Below are positions 16,440-24,040 of a stretch of DNA of 42,698 bases, one piece after another. The notes beneath the pieces are model-generated. The model was not told the origin of the DNA, searched no databases, and was given only the letters and a program-made list of their open reading frames with translations. The stretch lies in assembly GCA_020846275.1 (NCBI GenBank), contig JADLEG010000263.1, forward strand, positions 1 to 42,698, in the 5' to 3' direction. Origin of the DNA: Alphaproteobacteria bacterium. GTDB taxonomy: Bacteria > Pseudomonadota > Alphaproteobacteria > JAEULC01. Every line of letters starts with the position of its first letter. Within the stretch, counting starts at the first letter, position 1. The position numbers and the translations under genes were made by a program.

Positions 16440-17519
16440 ATGAGCCGGGTGGGAAAAATCTTCGGCTGGACCATCTTTGCCGGCGGGCTTGCGGTCGCGG
16501 TGTCGACCCTGGCCGCGGGCCGGGCCTGGTCGGCCGCGCTGGAGCACGCGCAGGTGGCGCAGGCGGCCGGCGAGGTGAACCTCTACTCCTCGCGGCACTA
16601 CAACACCGACGAGCGGCTCTACGCGAACTTCACCAAGGCCACGGGCATCAAGATCAACCGCATCGAGGCCGACGCCGATCCGCTGATCCAGCGCATGAAG
16701 GCCGAGGGCGACAAGAGCCCGGCCGACGTCTTCATCTCGGTCGATGCCGGGCGCATCGAGGCGGCGCGCCAGCAGGGCCTGCTGCAGCCGATCAGGTCCG
16801 ACGTGCTGGAGAAGGCGATCCCCGCGCATCTGCGCGATCCCGAGGGACACTGGTTCGGCTTCTCGAAGCGCGCGCGCGTCATCGTCTATTCCAAGGATCG
16901 CGTGAAGCGCGACCAGCTCAGCACCTACGAATCGCTGGCCGATCCGAAATGGAAGGGCAAGATCGCGATCCGGTCGTCGACCTACATCTACAACCAGTCG
17001 CTCACCGGCTCGATCCTGGCGGCGCTGGGGCCCGAGAAGACCGAGGCCTGGGCCAAGGGCTTCGTCGCCAACTTCGCGCGCCAGCCCAAGGGCGGCGACC
17101 GCGACCAGATCTCGGCCGTGGCGTCGGGCGAGGCCGATATCGGCATCACCAACACCTACTACGTCGCGCATATGCTGACGTCGAAGAACCCGGCCGAGCG
17201 CGAGGCCGCCGAGAAGATCGTGGTGTTCTTTCCCAACCAGGACGACCGCGGCACGCACGTGAACATCAGCGGCGGCGGCGTGGCCAAGAGCGCGCCGAAC
17301 AAGGCGAACGCGATCAGGTTCCTCGAGTACCTGGCGTCGGCCGAGGCGCAGAGCTATTTCGCCGAGGGCAACTACGAATACCCGGTGGTCGCCGACGCCC
17401 AGGTTTCGCCGATCCTCGCCGCCTGGGGCAAGTTCAAGGAAGACCGGCTGAACGCGCAGGTCTTCGCCAGGAACAATGCCGAGGCGCTGAAGATCATGGA
17501 CCGCGCGGGCTGGAAATAG
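16440..17519 (+). CDS. Fe(3+) ABC transporter periplasmic binding protein (FbpA/FutA type)
   Basis: A 359-residue exported protein. A signal peptide runs to about residue 32 (IFAGGLAVAVSTLAAGRAWSA). The mature part begins near VNLYSSRHYNTDERLYANFTKATGI, the standard opening of iron-binding FbpA/FutA/IdiA proteins. NTYYVAHM near 239 supplies the tandem tyrosines that bind ferric iron. I chose the ATG at 16440 with AAGGG 9 bases upstream; the ATG at 16422, with GGAAG, adds six residues. No permease or ATPase gene follows: the gene ends in its own terminator. Its partners must lie elsewhere. Confidence 0.9.
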   Translation: MSRVGKIFGWTIFAGGLAVAVSTLAAGRAWSAALEHAQVAQAAGEVNLYSSRHYNTDERLYANFTKATGIKINRIEADADPLIQRMKAEGDKSPADVFISVDAGRIEAARQQGLLQPIRSDVLEKAIPAHLRDPEGHWFGFSKRARVIVYSKDRVKRDQLSTYESLADPKWKGKIAIRSSTYIYNQSLTGSILAALGPEKTEAWAKGFVANFARQPKGGDRDQISAVASGEADIGITNTYYVAHMLTSKNPAEREAAEKIVVFFPNQDDRGTHVNISGGGVAKSAPNKANAIRFLEYLASAEAQSYFAEGNYEYPVVADAQVSPILAAWGKFKEDRLNAQVFARNNAEALKIMDRAGWK

Positions 17520-17598
17520 GGAACCCGCGCCCAAGCAACCGCTTATTGGCTTCGCGATCCCGGTTCTTCTCTCTCACCCATCCGCGATCGCGCAACTT

Positions 17599-17635
17599 GG
17601 GCCCCGCCTCCTCCCAGGCGGGGCCCATTTTCCCT
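17599..17635 (+). terminator. Rho-independent terminator of the iron-binding protein gene
   Basis: GGGCCCCGCCT (17599-17609), loop CCTCCC, then the perfect complement AGGCGGGGCCC (17616-17626), followed by ATTTTCCCT. The stem is 11 GC-rich pairs with a short U-rich tail, 80 bases after the stop codon. Confidence 0.85.
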
Positions 17636-17663
17636 CCGCCCGCCTTCATGCTTCTCTGACGGC

Positions 17664-18776
17664 GTGCACCCTGCGCCCGAATTCCTGGTCGTCGCCCTGT
17701 CCGGTCGCACGCTTGCGGCGGCGGCCGCGCGCGCGCGCCGGCGCGTCGCGGTCATCGACCTGTTCGGCGACATCGACACCCAGCGCCTCGCCGCGCCCGT
17801 GCTGCGCGTCGCCGGCGATCCCGCGCGCGGCTTCGATCCCGATGCGCTGGTCGCTGCCGCGGCGCGGTTTCCCGGCCTGAAGCTGATTCCCGGCGCGGGG
17901 TTCGAGCATGACCCGGCGCTGCTCAGGCGGATCGCGCGCGGCCGGCGCCTTCTCGGCACGCCGCCGGCAACGATCGGCCGGATCAAGGACCCGCTCGCCT
18001 TCGCGCGCCTGCTCGCGCGCCTTGGCGTGCCGCATCCCGAGACGCGGCTCGGTAGGCCGGCGGAATTGCGGGGATGGGTCGCGCGCAAGACCGGCGCGGC
18101 CGGCGGGACGCATGTGCAGCCCGCACCGCGCGCAGCCCCCGGCCCGACGACCTATTATCAGCGCTTCGTCGCGGGCAGCGCCGTCGCCGCCGCCTTCGTT
18201 GCCGACGGGCGCCGCGCGCGGGTCATCGATCTCAGCATGCAATGGGCCGCGCCGACGCGCCGAACGCCCCATCGCTATGGCGGCGCCGCCGCGCCCGCGG
18301 CGATTCCCCCCGCGATCGCGGCGCACCTGGTCGATGCGGCCGAGACCGCGGCGGGCGCCAGCGGCGCGGTCGGGCTGGGCAGCGCCGACTTCCTGGTCGA
18401 CGAGGACGGCGGCTTCGTGCTGCTGGAGATCAATCCGCGGCCGGGCGCGACCCTGGACCTGCTGGACCGCCACCAGCCGCCATCCGCGCAGACCGCCTTT
18501 GCGCTTCATCTCGCCGCCTGCAACGGCCGCCTGCCGGCGGCCCGCCGCTTCGACCTTGGCCCGGCAACCGCGGCGCGCATCGTCTATGCCGAGCATCGCG
18601 CCGTGGTGTCGCCGCGCATGCGCTGGCCGGCCGCGACCGCCGACCGGTCGCCGCCAGGGACCCGGTTCCGCCGCGGCGATCCGGTCTGCACGGTCATCGC
18701 CCGTGGCGCGACGGCCCTGCGCGCCCGGGCCGCCAGCGCGCGCAAAGCCCTCGCCGTCCTGGCGCGGCTGGACTAA
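17664..18776 (+). CDS. ATP-grasp protein of the H4MPT/methylofuran cluster (MfnD-like)
   Basis: A 370-residue ATP-grasp ligase. The N-terminal pre-ATP domain (FLVVALSGRTLAAAAARARRRVAVIDLFGD) is followed by lysine and acidic ATP sites, including GRIKDPLAFARLLARLGVPHPET and the magnesium-binding LLEINPRPGATLDLLD near 256-271. ATP-grasp proteins of this type accompany H4MPT genes in methylotrophs. The closest characterised idea is MfnD, tyramine-glutamate ligase of methanofuran synthesis; that assignment is inference. It starts with GTG at 17664 and opens a same-strand run with mch 12 bases downstream. The terminator upstream separates it from the iron gene. Confidence 0.75.
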   Translation: MHPAPEFLVVALSGRTLAAAAARARRRVAVIDLFGDIDTQRLAAPVLRVAGDPARGFDPDALVAAAARFPGLKLIPGAGFEHDPALLRRIARGRRLLGTPPATIGRIKDPLAFARLLARLGVPHPETRLGRPAELRGWVARKTGAAGGTHVQPAPRAAPGPTTYYQRFVAGSAVAAAFVADGRRARVIDLSMQWAAPTRRTPHRYGGAAAPAAIPPAIAAHLVDAAETAAGASGAVGLGSADFLVDEDGGFVLLEINPRPGATLDLLDRHQPPSAQTAFALHLAACNGRLPAARRFDLGPATAARIVYAEHRAVVSPRMRWPAATADRSPPGTRFRRGDPVCTVIARGATALRARAASARKALAVLARLD

Positions 18777-18788
18777 GGATAGGCTGCG

Positions 18789-19766
18789 ATGAGCATTGCA
18801 GCCGAGGGCAGAAGCGACTGGCCGAGCGTCGCGGCGCTGGCGGGGCCGCTGGTCGAGCGCCTGGTCGCCGATGCCCGCGCGCTGCGCCTTGGCGTGCATC
18901 GCGGGCCCGGCGACGCGCGCATCGTCGATGCGGGGATCGCCGCGCCGGGCGGTATCGAGGCCGGGCGGCGCATCGCCGAGATCTGCCTGGGCGGTCTGGG
19001 CAGCGTCGCGATCGATGCCGACGCCGGCATCGCGCGCTGGCCCGTGTCGGTGACGTCGCGCAGCAGTCATCCCGTGCTGGCCTGCCTTGGCAGCCAGTAT
19101 GCCGGCTGGAACCTGTCGGTCGACACGTATCACGCGATGGGCTCGGGACCCGGCCGCGCCCTGGCCGCGCGAGAGAAGCTGTTCGAGGAACTGGCCTATC
19201 GCGACGCCGCCGACGCGGCCGTGCTGGTGATGGAAACCGACAAGGAGCCGCCACCGGCGCTGGTCGAAAAGGTGGCAAGGGACTGCGCCGTCCGCCCGGA
19301 GCGCGTGACCCTGATCCTGACGCCGACCAAGAGCCTGGCCGGCACGGTGCAGATCGCCGCGCGCTGCCTGGAGGTGGCGCTGCACAAGGCGCATGCGCTG
19401 GGCTTTCCGCTCGACCGGGTCGTCGACGGCTGGGCCTCGGCCCCGCTGCCGCCGCCGGCGCGGGACTTCGTCGGCGCCATGGGCCGCACCAACGACGCGA
19501 TCCTCTATGGCGGGCGCGCGCATCTCTTCGTGCGCGGCGACGGGGCGGCGGCGCAGTCCCTCGCCGAGCGGCTGCCGAGCAGCGCGTCGCGCGACTACGG
19601 CAAGACCTTCGCGTCGATCTTCAAGGCCTGCAAGGGCGACTTCTTCGCCATCGATCCGATGCTGTTCAGCCCCGCCGCGGTGACCGTCACCGCGCTCGAC
19701 AGCGGCCGCAGCTTCCATGCCGGCGCGATCGATCGGGCGATGATCGACGAAAGCTTCGGCGGCTGA
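18789..19766 (+). CDS. mch: Methenyltetrahydromethanopterin cyclohydrolase
   Basis: A 325-residue cytoplasmic enzyme that hydrolyses 5,10-methenyl-H4MPT to formyl-H4MPT in formaldehyde oxidation. Recognised from LACLGSQYAGWNLSVD (about 97-112), AMGSGPGRALA (about 116-126), the HKAHALGFPLDRVVDGWASAPLPPPARDFVGAMGRTNDAILYGG block (about 199-242), and GKTFASIFKACKGDFFAIDPMLFSPA near 274-299. Length is normal for the family (about 315-325). It lies between two ATP-grasp genes, three bases before the MptN-like gene. It is a firm marker of the archaeal-type C1 pathway in this bacterium. Confidence 0.96.
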   Translation: MSIAAEGRSDWPSVAALAGPLVERLVADARALRLGVHRGPGDARIVDAGIAAPGGIEAGRRIAEICLGGLGSVAIDADAGIARWPVSVTSRSSHPVLACLGSQYAGWNLSVDTYHAMGSGPGRALAAREKLFEELAYRDAADAAVLVMETDKEPPPALVEKVARDCAVRPERVTLILTPTKSLAGTVQIAARCLEVALHKAHALGFPLDRVVDGWASAPLPPPARDFVGAMGRTNDAILYGGRAHLFVRGDGAAAQSLAERLPSSASRDYGKTFASIFKACKGDFFAIDPMLFSPAAVTVTALDSGRSFHAGAIDRAMIDESFGG

Positions 19767-19769
19767 TCC

Positions 19770-20651
19770 ATGCCGCCCCGCGTCGTCGTCCTGGTCGACC
19801 GCCCGGAATGGCACACGCGCCGGCTGCTCAAGGCCTTTGCCGCGCGCGGCGTCGCGGCGCTGCCGGTAGCGCTGTCGGCCTGCGGCTTCGCGACCGCGGG
19901 CAAGGGCATCGTCATCCCCGGCCTCGACGGCGCCCTGCCCGACCTGGCTTTCGTGCGGAGCGTGGCGAGCGGCAGCTTCGAGCAGGTGACGCATCGCCTG
20001 GGCATCCTGCATGCGCTGGCCGCGACGGGCGTCGCAGTGGTGAACGACGCGCGCGCGATCGAGCGCTGCGTCGACAAGTCGACCACAAGCGCCATCCTCC
20101 ACCGCGCCGGCCTGCCGACGCCCGCGACCTGGTCCACCGAGAGCCGCGCGACCGCCGAGGCGATCCTGCGGCGCGAGACCGAAGCGGGCAACCGGGTGGT
20201 GCTGAAGCCGCTGTTCGGGTCGCAGGGGCGCGGGCTGAAGCGCCTGGGCCCGGGCGACGCGCTGCCCGAAGCCGACACGATCGACGGCGTCTACTACCTG
20301 CAACGTCTGGTGCCCCAGGGCGACGGCGCCTGGCATGACTGGCGCGTGTTCGTCGTGGGCGGCCGCGCCGTCGCCGCCATGATCCGTCACGGCAAGGACT
20401 GGATCACCAACGTGCGCCAGGGCGCGCGCTGCGAGGCCGCGCCGGTGGATGGCGAAGCCGCGCGCCTGGCCGTTGCCGCGGCCGAGGCGGTCGGCGCGCG
20501 CTATGCGGGGGTCGACCTGATCCCCGCCGGCGGCGGGTTCCAGGTGCTGGAAGTGAACTCGATGCCCGCCTGGCACGGGCTGCAGGGCGTGAGTACCGCG
20601 GACATAGCCCAGGCCCTGGCCGACGACGCGCTGGGGCTGGTCCGGCGATGA
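19770..20651 (+). CDS. RimK/MptN-like ATP-grasp ligase (probable H4MPT glutamate ligase)
   Basis: A 293-residue ATP-grasp enzyme of the RimK group. It shows [27 protein letters not shown] (about 95-121), [19 protein letters not shown] (about 145-163) and the magnesium-site ending [27 protein letters not shown] near 260-286. In methanogens MptN adds glutamate to tetrahydrosarcinapterin; in methylotroph clusters this relative is thought to glutamylate H4MPT or methylofuran (inference). It overlaps the CitG-like gene as ATGA (20648-20651), so it is translationally coupled to it. Length is normal. Confidence 0.82.
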   Translation: MPPRVVVLVDRPEWHTRRLLKAFAARGVAALPVALSACGFATAGKGIVIPGLDGALPDLAFVRSVASGSFEQVTHRLGILHALAATGVAVVNDARAIERCVDKSTTSAILHRAGLPTPATWSTESRATAEAILRRETEAGNRVVLKPLFGSQGRGLKRLGPGDALPEADTIDGVYYLQRLVPQGDGAWHDWRVFVVGGRAVAAMIRHGKDWITNVRQGARCEAAPVDGEAARLAVAAAEAVGARYAGVDLIPAGGGFQVLEVNSMPAWHGLQGVSTADIAQALADDALGLVRR

Positions 20652-22024
20652 TGCCCCAGGCGGTTGCGCGCGCCTTCCTCTGGGCGTGCGAAACCGAGCT
20701 GCAGGCGCTGAAGCCTGGCAACGTGCACGTCCATGCGGCGAGCCCCCGGCTGACGGTGGCGCAGTTCCGCCGCAGCGCGCGCGCCGCCGCGCCCCACGTC
20801 GCCCGCGAAGCCTCGCGCGTCGGCCGGCGCATCCTGGGCGCGATCGCGGCAACCCAAGCGGCCGTGGGCACCAACACCAACCTGGGCATCGTGCTGCTGG
20901 CCGCCCCCTTATGCCACGCGGCGCTGACGGCCCGGGGCGGCACGCTGGAATCGGCGCTGGAACAAACGCTTGCCGGGCTCGATGTCGGCGATGCGCGACT
21001 GGCATACCAGGCCATTGCCCGGGCGCAGCCCGCGGGGCTGGGGCGCCGGCCGGCCCAGGACGTGCGCGCCCCGCCCACGGTGAGCCTGCGGACGGCGATG
21101 CGGCTGGCGGCCGGGCGCGACCGGGTGGCGCGGCAATACGCCGCGACCTACGCCGACGTGCTGCGGATCGGCGTGCCGGTGCTGGAAAAGGCCCGCGCCG
21201 AGGGGCTGTCGGCGCCCCAGGCGGCAGGGCGGCTCTACATGACGTTCCTGCGTCGGTTTTCCGACAGCCACCTCGCGCGCAAGTTCGGCCCGGGGGTCGC
21301 CGCTGCGGTCCGGCGCGAGGCCGGGACGGTGCCCGATACGCGCGCGGCCCTGCTGCGGTTCGACCGGGCGTTGAAGCGCCGCGGCCTCAACCCCGGCACC
21401 ACCGCCGATCTTGTCGTCGCCAGCTTGCTCGCGTGGCGGCTGGTTCCTATAGTCGGCGGCGAGGATAACGCCAGCACGGGGGAAACCATGGCGAAAGCGA
21501 AGACACCGGCGAAGACGGCCAGGATTACCAAGCTGATGGTCGGCGAGGCGCTGGTCGGCGACGGCAACGAGGTTGCCCATATCGACCTGATCCTGGGGCC
21601 GCGCGGCAGCGCGGCGGAGACCGCGTTCTGCAACGCGCTGATCAACCAGCGCCAGGGCATCAACGGCCTGTTGGCGGTGGTGACGCCGAACCTGCTGGCC
21701 AAGCCGAACACCGTGATGTTCAACAAGGTGTTCATCAAGGGCGCCAAGCAGGCGGTGCAGATGTTCGGGCCGGCGCAGCACGCGGTGGCGACCGCGGTGA
21801 TGGACTGCGTCGCCGACGGCACCATCCCGGCCGCCCAGGCCGACGACCTGTTCATCGCCGTGGGCGTGTTCATCCACTGGGACGCGCAGGACGACAAGAA
21901 GATCCACGACTACAACTACGAGGCCGCCAAGCTGTCGATCAAGCGCGCCGTCGCGGGCGAGCCCAAGGCCGCCGACGTGGTCGCGCAGTACAAGAAGGTG
22001 AAGCACCCGTTCTACGGCGGCTGA
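20648..22024 (+). CDS. CitG-like protein whose frame continues without a stop through Fae (458-residue fusion ORF)
   Basis: Residues 1-270 are a triphosphoribosyl-dephospho-CoA synthase (CitG/MdcB)-like domain: [32 protein letters not shown], and [21 protein letters not shown] at the usual end of the family. Instead of a stop codon there is a 19-residue-or-shorter linker ([15 protein letters not shown]), then the complete Fae sequence from residue 281. I checked codon by codon from 21422 to 21488 and found no stop. CitG-like genes occur in H4MPT clusters, where their role is unproved. Either a true fusion is made, or Fae is mostly made from its own internal start (see fae). A single-base assembly error is the other explanation. 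Confidence 0.75.
   Translation: MMPQAVARAFLWACETELQALKPGNVHVHAASPRLTVAQFRRSARAAAPHVAREASRVGRRILGAIAATQAAVGTNTNLGIVLLAAPLCHAALTARGGTLESALEQTLAGLDVGDARLAYQAIARAQPAGLGRRPAQDVRAPPTVSLRTAMRLAAGRDRVARQYAATYADVLRIGVPVLEKARAEGLSAPQAAGRLYMTFLRRFSDSHLARKFGPGVAAAVRREAGTVPDTRAALLRFDRALKRRGLNPGTTADLVVASLLAWRLVPIVGGEDNASTGETMAKAKTPAKTARITKLMVGEALVGDGNEVAHIDLILGPRGSAAETAFCNALINQRQGINGLLAVVTPNLLAKPNTVMFNKVFIKGAKQAVQMFGPAQHAVATAVMDCVADGTIPAAQADDLFIAVGVFIHWDAQDDKKIHDYNYEAAKLSIKRAVAGEPKAADVVAQYKKVKHPFYGG
21425..21453 (+). promoter_or_regulatory. Putative sigma-70 promoter for fae inside the CitG-like region
   Basis: TTGCTC (21425-21430) and TATAGT (21448-21453) are separated by 17 bases. Transcription would start near 21460, giving a leader of about 28 bases with GGGGGA ahead of the fae ATG at 21488. 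This supports separate expression of Fae even though the upstream frame is open through it. Confidence 0.5.
21488..22024 (+). CDS. fae: Formaldehyde-activating enzyme
   Basis: A 178-residue enzyme that condenses formaldehyde with H4MPT to methylene-H4MPT. The sequence is typical: [25 protein letters not shown] with the catalytic-site histidine, [46 protein letters not shown], and the ending [27 protein letters not shown]. The start ATG at 21488 has GGGGGA 5 bases upstream and a promoter-like element before that. The same frame is open far upstream through the CitG-like domain, so part of the protein may be made as a fusion. A hairpin just past the stop may end transcription. It is the entry enzyme of the C1 pathway encoded around it. 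Confidence 0.96.
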   Translation: MAKAKTPAKTARITKLMVGEALVGDGNEVAHIDLILGPRGSAAETAFCNALINQRQGINGLLAVVTPNLLAKPNTVMFNKVFIKGAKQAVQMFGPAQHAVATAVMDCVADGTIPAAQADDLFIAVGVFIHWDAQDDKKIHDYNYEAAKLSIKRAVAGEPKAADVVAQYKKVKHPFYGG

Positions 22025-22036
22025 TCGCTTCGTCCG

Positions 22037-22771
22037 TCAGGCAAGGCCGGCGGGGCGTTCCCCGCCGGTCGCGTTTTCGACGGCGGCCGCGCGGGGATCG
22101 AGCCGCCCGTCATGCAGCGCCGTGGCGACCAGCGCGCCGGCAATGCCCCGCGCGGCCAGCGCCGCCAGGTCGCGATTGTCGCGCACGCCGCCGGCGGCAT
22201 AGACGGCGCAGTCCCCGGCGCGGGACTTGATCGCGCCCAGGCGCGCGAGGTCCGGCCCTTCGCCCGAGCCGACGCGGGCAAGCGTCATCGCGATCACCCG
22301 GCGCGGCCATAGGCCGGCGTTGGCCAGGAGTTCCGCCGGCCCCTGAAACCCGTCGCCGCGGAAGTCGAGCGACAGCACGGCCCGGCCGCCCGCCGCCGCC
22401 AACGCCAGGCGCAGCGTCGCCAGATCGGGCGCGGACTCGCTGCCCAGCACGGCGGGGCCGAGGCCAAGCGCCAGCCAGGCCCGCACGGCATCGGGCGTCG
22501 CGATGCCGCGGTCGACCCAGAGCTCGAGCGCGGGGAAGGCGCGGGCGATCGCCTGGGCCGCGGCGCGGTTGTCGCCCTGGCCCGCGATGGCGTCGAGATC
22601 GGCGATGTAGAGTCGGCGGAACGGATAAAGCGCCGTCAGGCCGCGCGCGACGTCGAGCGGTGCGGCGGTCGGGCTGAGCCGGGTCTCGATCGGCCGGTAG
22701 TTGGCGCGGTCGCCGCGCCTGGCATGCACGACCAGCCCGCCCTTCAGGTCGATCACCGGTACCAGGTCCAC
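22037..22771 (-). CDS. HisA-like TIM-barrel protein of the C1 cluster
   Basis: A 244-residue (beta/alpha)8 protein related to HisA/HisF. It has VPVIDLKGGLVVHARRGDRANYRPIE at the start, LYIADLDAIAGQGDN near 54-68, and VYAAGGVRDNRDLAALAARGIAGALVATALHDG near 192-224. The genuine HisA signature is only partly kept, and the gene sits among H4MPT genes. HisA-like proteins are recurrent members of methylotroph H4MPT clusters with an unassigned biosynthetic step, so that role is favoured over histidine synthesis. The start is GTG at 22771. It converges with fae at a 12-base gap and diverges from the cyclase gene. Confidence 0.78.
   Translation of the reverse strand: MDLVPVIDLKGGLVVHARRGDRANYRPIETRLSPTAAPLDVARGLTALYPFRRLYIADLDAIAGQGDNRAAAQAIARAFPALELWVDRGIATPDAVRAWLALGLGPAVLGSESAPDLATLRLALAAAGGRAVLSLDFRGDGFQGPAELLANAGLWPRRVIAMTLARVGSGEGPDLARLGAIKSRAGDCAVYAAGGVRDNRDLAALAARGIAGALVATALHDGRLDPRAAAVENATGGERPAGLA
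22047..22077 (+). terminator. Possible terminator of fae inside the HisA-like gene
   Basis: CCGGCGGGG (22047-22055), loop CGTT, CCCCGCCGG (22060-22068), then TCGCGTTTT. A 9-pair GC stem with a short T run begins 23 bases after the fae stop. It overlaps the 3' coding end of the convergent HisA-like gene, so it must serve both purposes. Confidence 0.5.
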
Positions 22772-22813
22772 GCCGAGCCCTCATTGCCGCGACCGCGATC
22801 GAGCGCGGTATCC

Positions 22814-22819
22814 TATAAT
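22814..22819 (+). promoter_or_regulatory. Perfect TATAAT box just before the cyclase gene
   Basis: TATAAT at 22814-22819 is an exact -10 consensus, but no good -35 lies 16-18 bases upstream (TTGCCG at 22784 is 24 bases away). A start about seven bases downstream would fall at the ATG at 22826, giving a leaderless message. AGGAG at 22820-22824 would instead suit the ATG at 22832. Confidence 0.4.
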
Positions 22820-22831
22820 AGGAGCATGACC

Positions 22832-24040
22832 ATGGACGCAGCGAAGATTCTTGAACTGCAGGAGTGGCTGATCGCCGGCGCGCTGGACGGCGCGGACGAG
22901 GCCGGGCTGCTGCAGGGCGTGTGCGACCGGCTGGTGGCGGCGGGCATGAAACTGTGGCGCGCCGCCGCCGCGATCGATTCCCTGCACCCCACCGTCGAGG
23001 GCCATTTCTACGAATGGCGCCGGTCCAAGGGCAAGGCCGGCGGTCGCGAATACGAGCGCACGGAGGTGGCCGAGGACAAGTGGCTGCAGTCGCCCTTCCA
23101 TCACCTCCTGCAGACCAAACAGCGCCGCCTGCGCCGGCGGCGCGGCGACGATTATCGCCAGGGCGAGTACCCGATCCTGGACGACCTGGTCGCCGAGGGT
23201 GTCACCGACTATGTCGCCTACGTGATCCCGTTCACCGACGTGGCGCGGGCGGGCGACGCCGACGCCCTGTCGTCGTCCTGGTGCTCGGACCGGCCGGAAG
23301 GCTTCAGCGACGAGCAGGTCGCCGTGCTCGACCGCGTCCTGCCGACCCTGGCGCTGGCCCTGCGCAACCGCTCGATCGCGCGCAGCGCCAACAACCTGGT
23401 GCAGGTCTATCTGGGCCGCGACGCCGGCACGCGCGTGCTGCACGGGCAGATCGAACGCGGCAGGACCGAGAGCATCCGCGCGGTCGTGTGGTACAGCGAC
23501 CTGGCCGGCTTCACCCGCATCGCCGACACGGCGCCGGAGGACCAGATCGTCCCGCTGCTGAACGACTACGCCGACTGCCAGGTCCGCGCGATCCACGCCC
23601 AGCGCGGCCAGGTGCTGAAATTCGTCGGCGACGGGCTGCTGGCGATCTTCCGGGGCGAAGGCGATGCCGACGCCTGCCATCGTGCGCTGGATGCCGCCAG
23701 CGACGCGTTCAAGCGCCTTGAGGCGGTGAACGAGGCGCGCGCCGGCAAGACGCTGCCGACGACGCGGTTCTATCTGGGTCTGCATCTGGGCACCGTGCTC
23801 TACGGCAATATCGGATCGCACGACCGGCTGGATTTCACCGTCGTGGGACAGGCGGTCAACGAGGCAAGCCGCATCCAGGCGCTGTGCAAGTCGCTCGACC
23901 GCAACGTCATACTCTCGGCCGCCTTCGCCAAGGCCGCGACGCGCAGCGACAACCGCCTGCTGTCGCTCGGCCGCTACGGCTTGCGCGGCGTGCGCCAGGC
24001 GCAGGAGCTGTTCACGCTCGACGACTATGCCCCGCTCTAG
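22832..24040 (+). CDS. Class III adenylate/guanylate cyclase
   Basis: About 402 residues. The N-terminal 200 residues form a soluble, GAF-like sensory region (WRAAAAIDSLHPTVEGHFYEWRR, later DYVAYVIPFTDVA). The C-terminal catalytic domain has VVWYSDLAGFTRIAD and LKFVGDGLLAIFRGE with both metal-binding aspartates, and DFTVVGQAVNEASRIQALC with the transition-state Asn and Arg. It should make cAMP (or cGMP) in the cytoplasm. I chose the ATG at 22832, seven bases after AGGAG; ATG 22826 is the alternative. Its stop overlaps the start of the MfnF-like gene by 14 bases. Sitting inside the C1 cluster, it could tie second-messenger output to C1 metabolism (inference). Confidence 0.88.
   Translation: MDAAKILELQEWLIAGALDGADEAGLLQGVCDRLVAAGMKLWRAAAAIDSLHPTVEGHFYEWRRSKGKAGGREYERTEVAEDKWLQSPFHHLLQTKQRRLRRRRGDDYRQGEYPILDDLVAEGVTDYVAYVIPFTDVARAGDADALSSSWCSDRPEGFSDEQVAVLDRVLPTLALALRNRSIARSANNLVQVYLGRDAGTRVLHGQIERGRTESIRAVVWYSDLAGFTRIADTAPEDQIVPLLNDYADCQVRAIHAQRGQVLKFVGDGLLAIFRGEGDADACHRALDAASDAFKRLEAVNEARAGKTLPTTRFYLGLHLGTVLYGNIGSHDRLDFTVVGQAVNEASRIQALCKSLDRNVILSAAFAKAATRSDNRLLSLGRYGLRGVRQAQELFTLDDYAPL

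Noticed and set aside
17646..21005. A 1119-codon open frame antisense to the mch region
   Set aside because: It lies opposite four clearly recognised genes (ATP-grasp, mch, MptN-like, CitG-like) and has high-GC shadow composition with no motif.
22037..22771. Genuine HisA of histidine biosynthesis
   Set aside because: The HisA signature is incomplete, no his genes are nearby, and HisA-like proteins are regular members of H4MPT clusters. It was not excluded experimentally.
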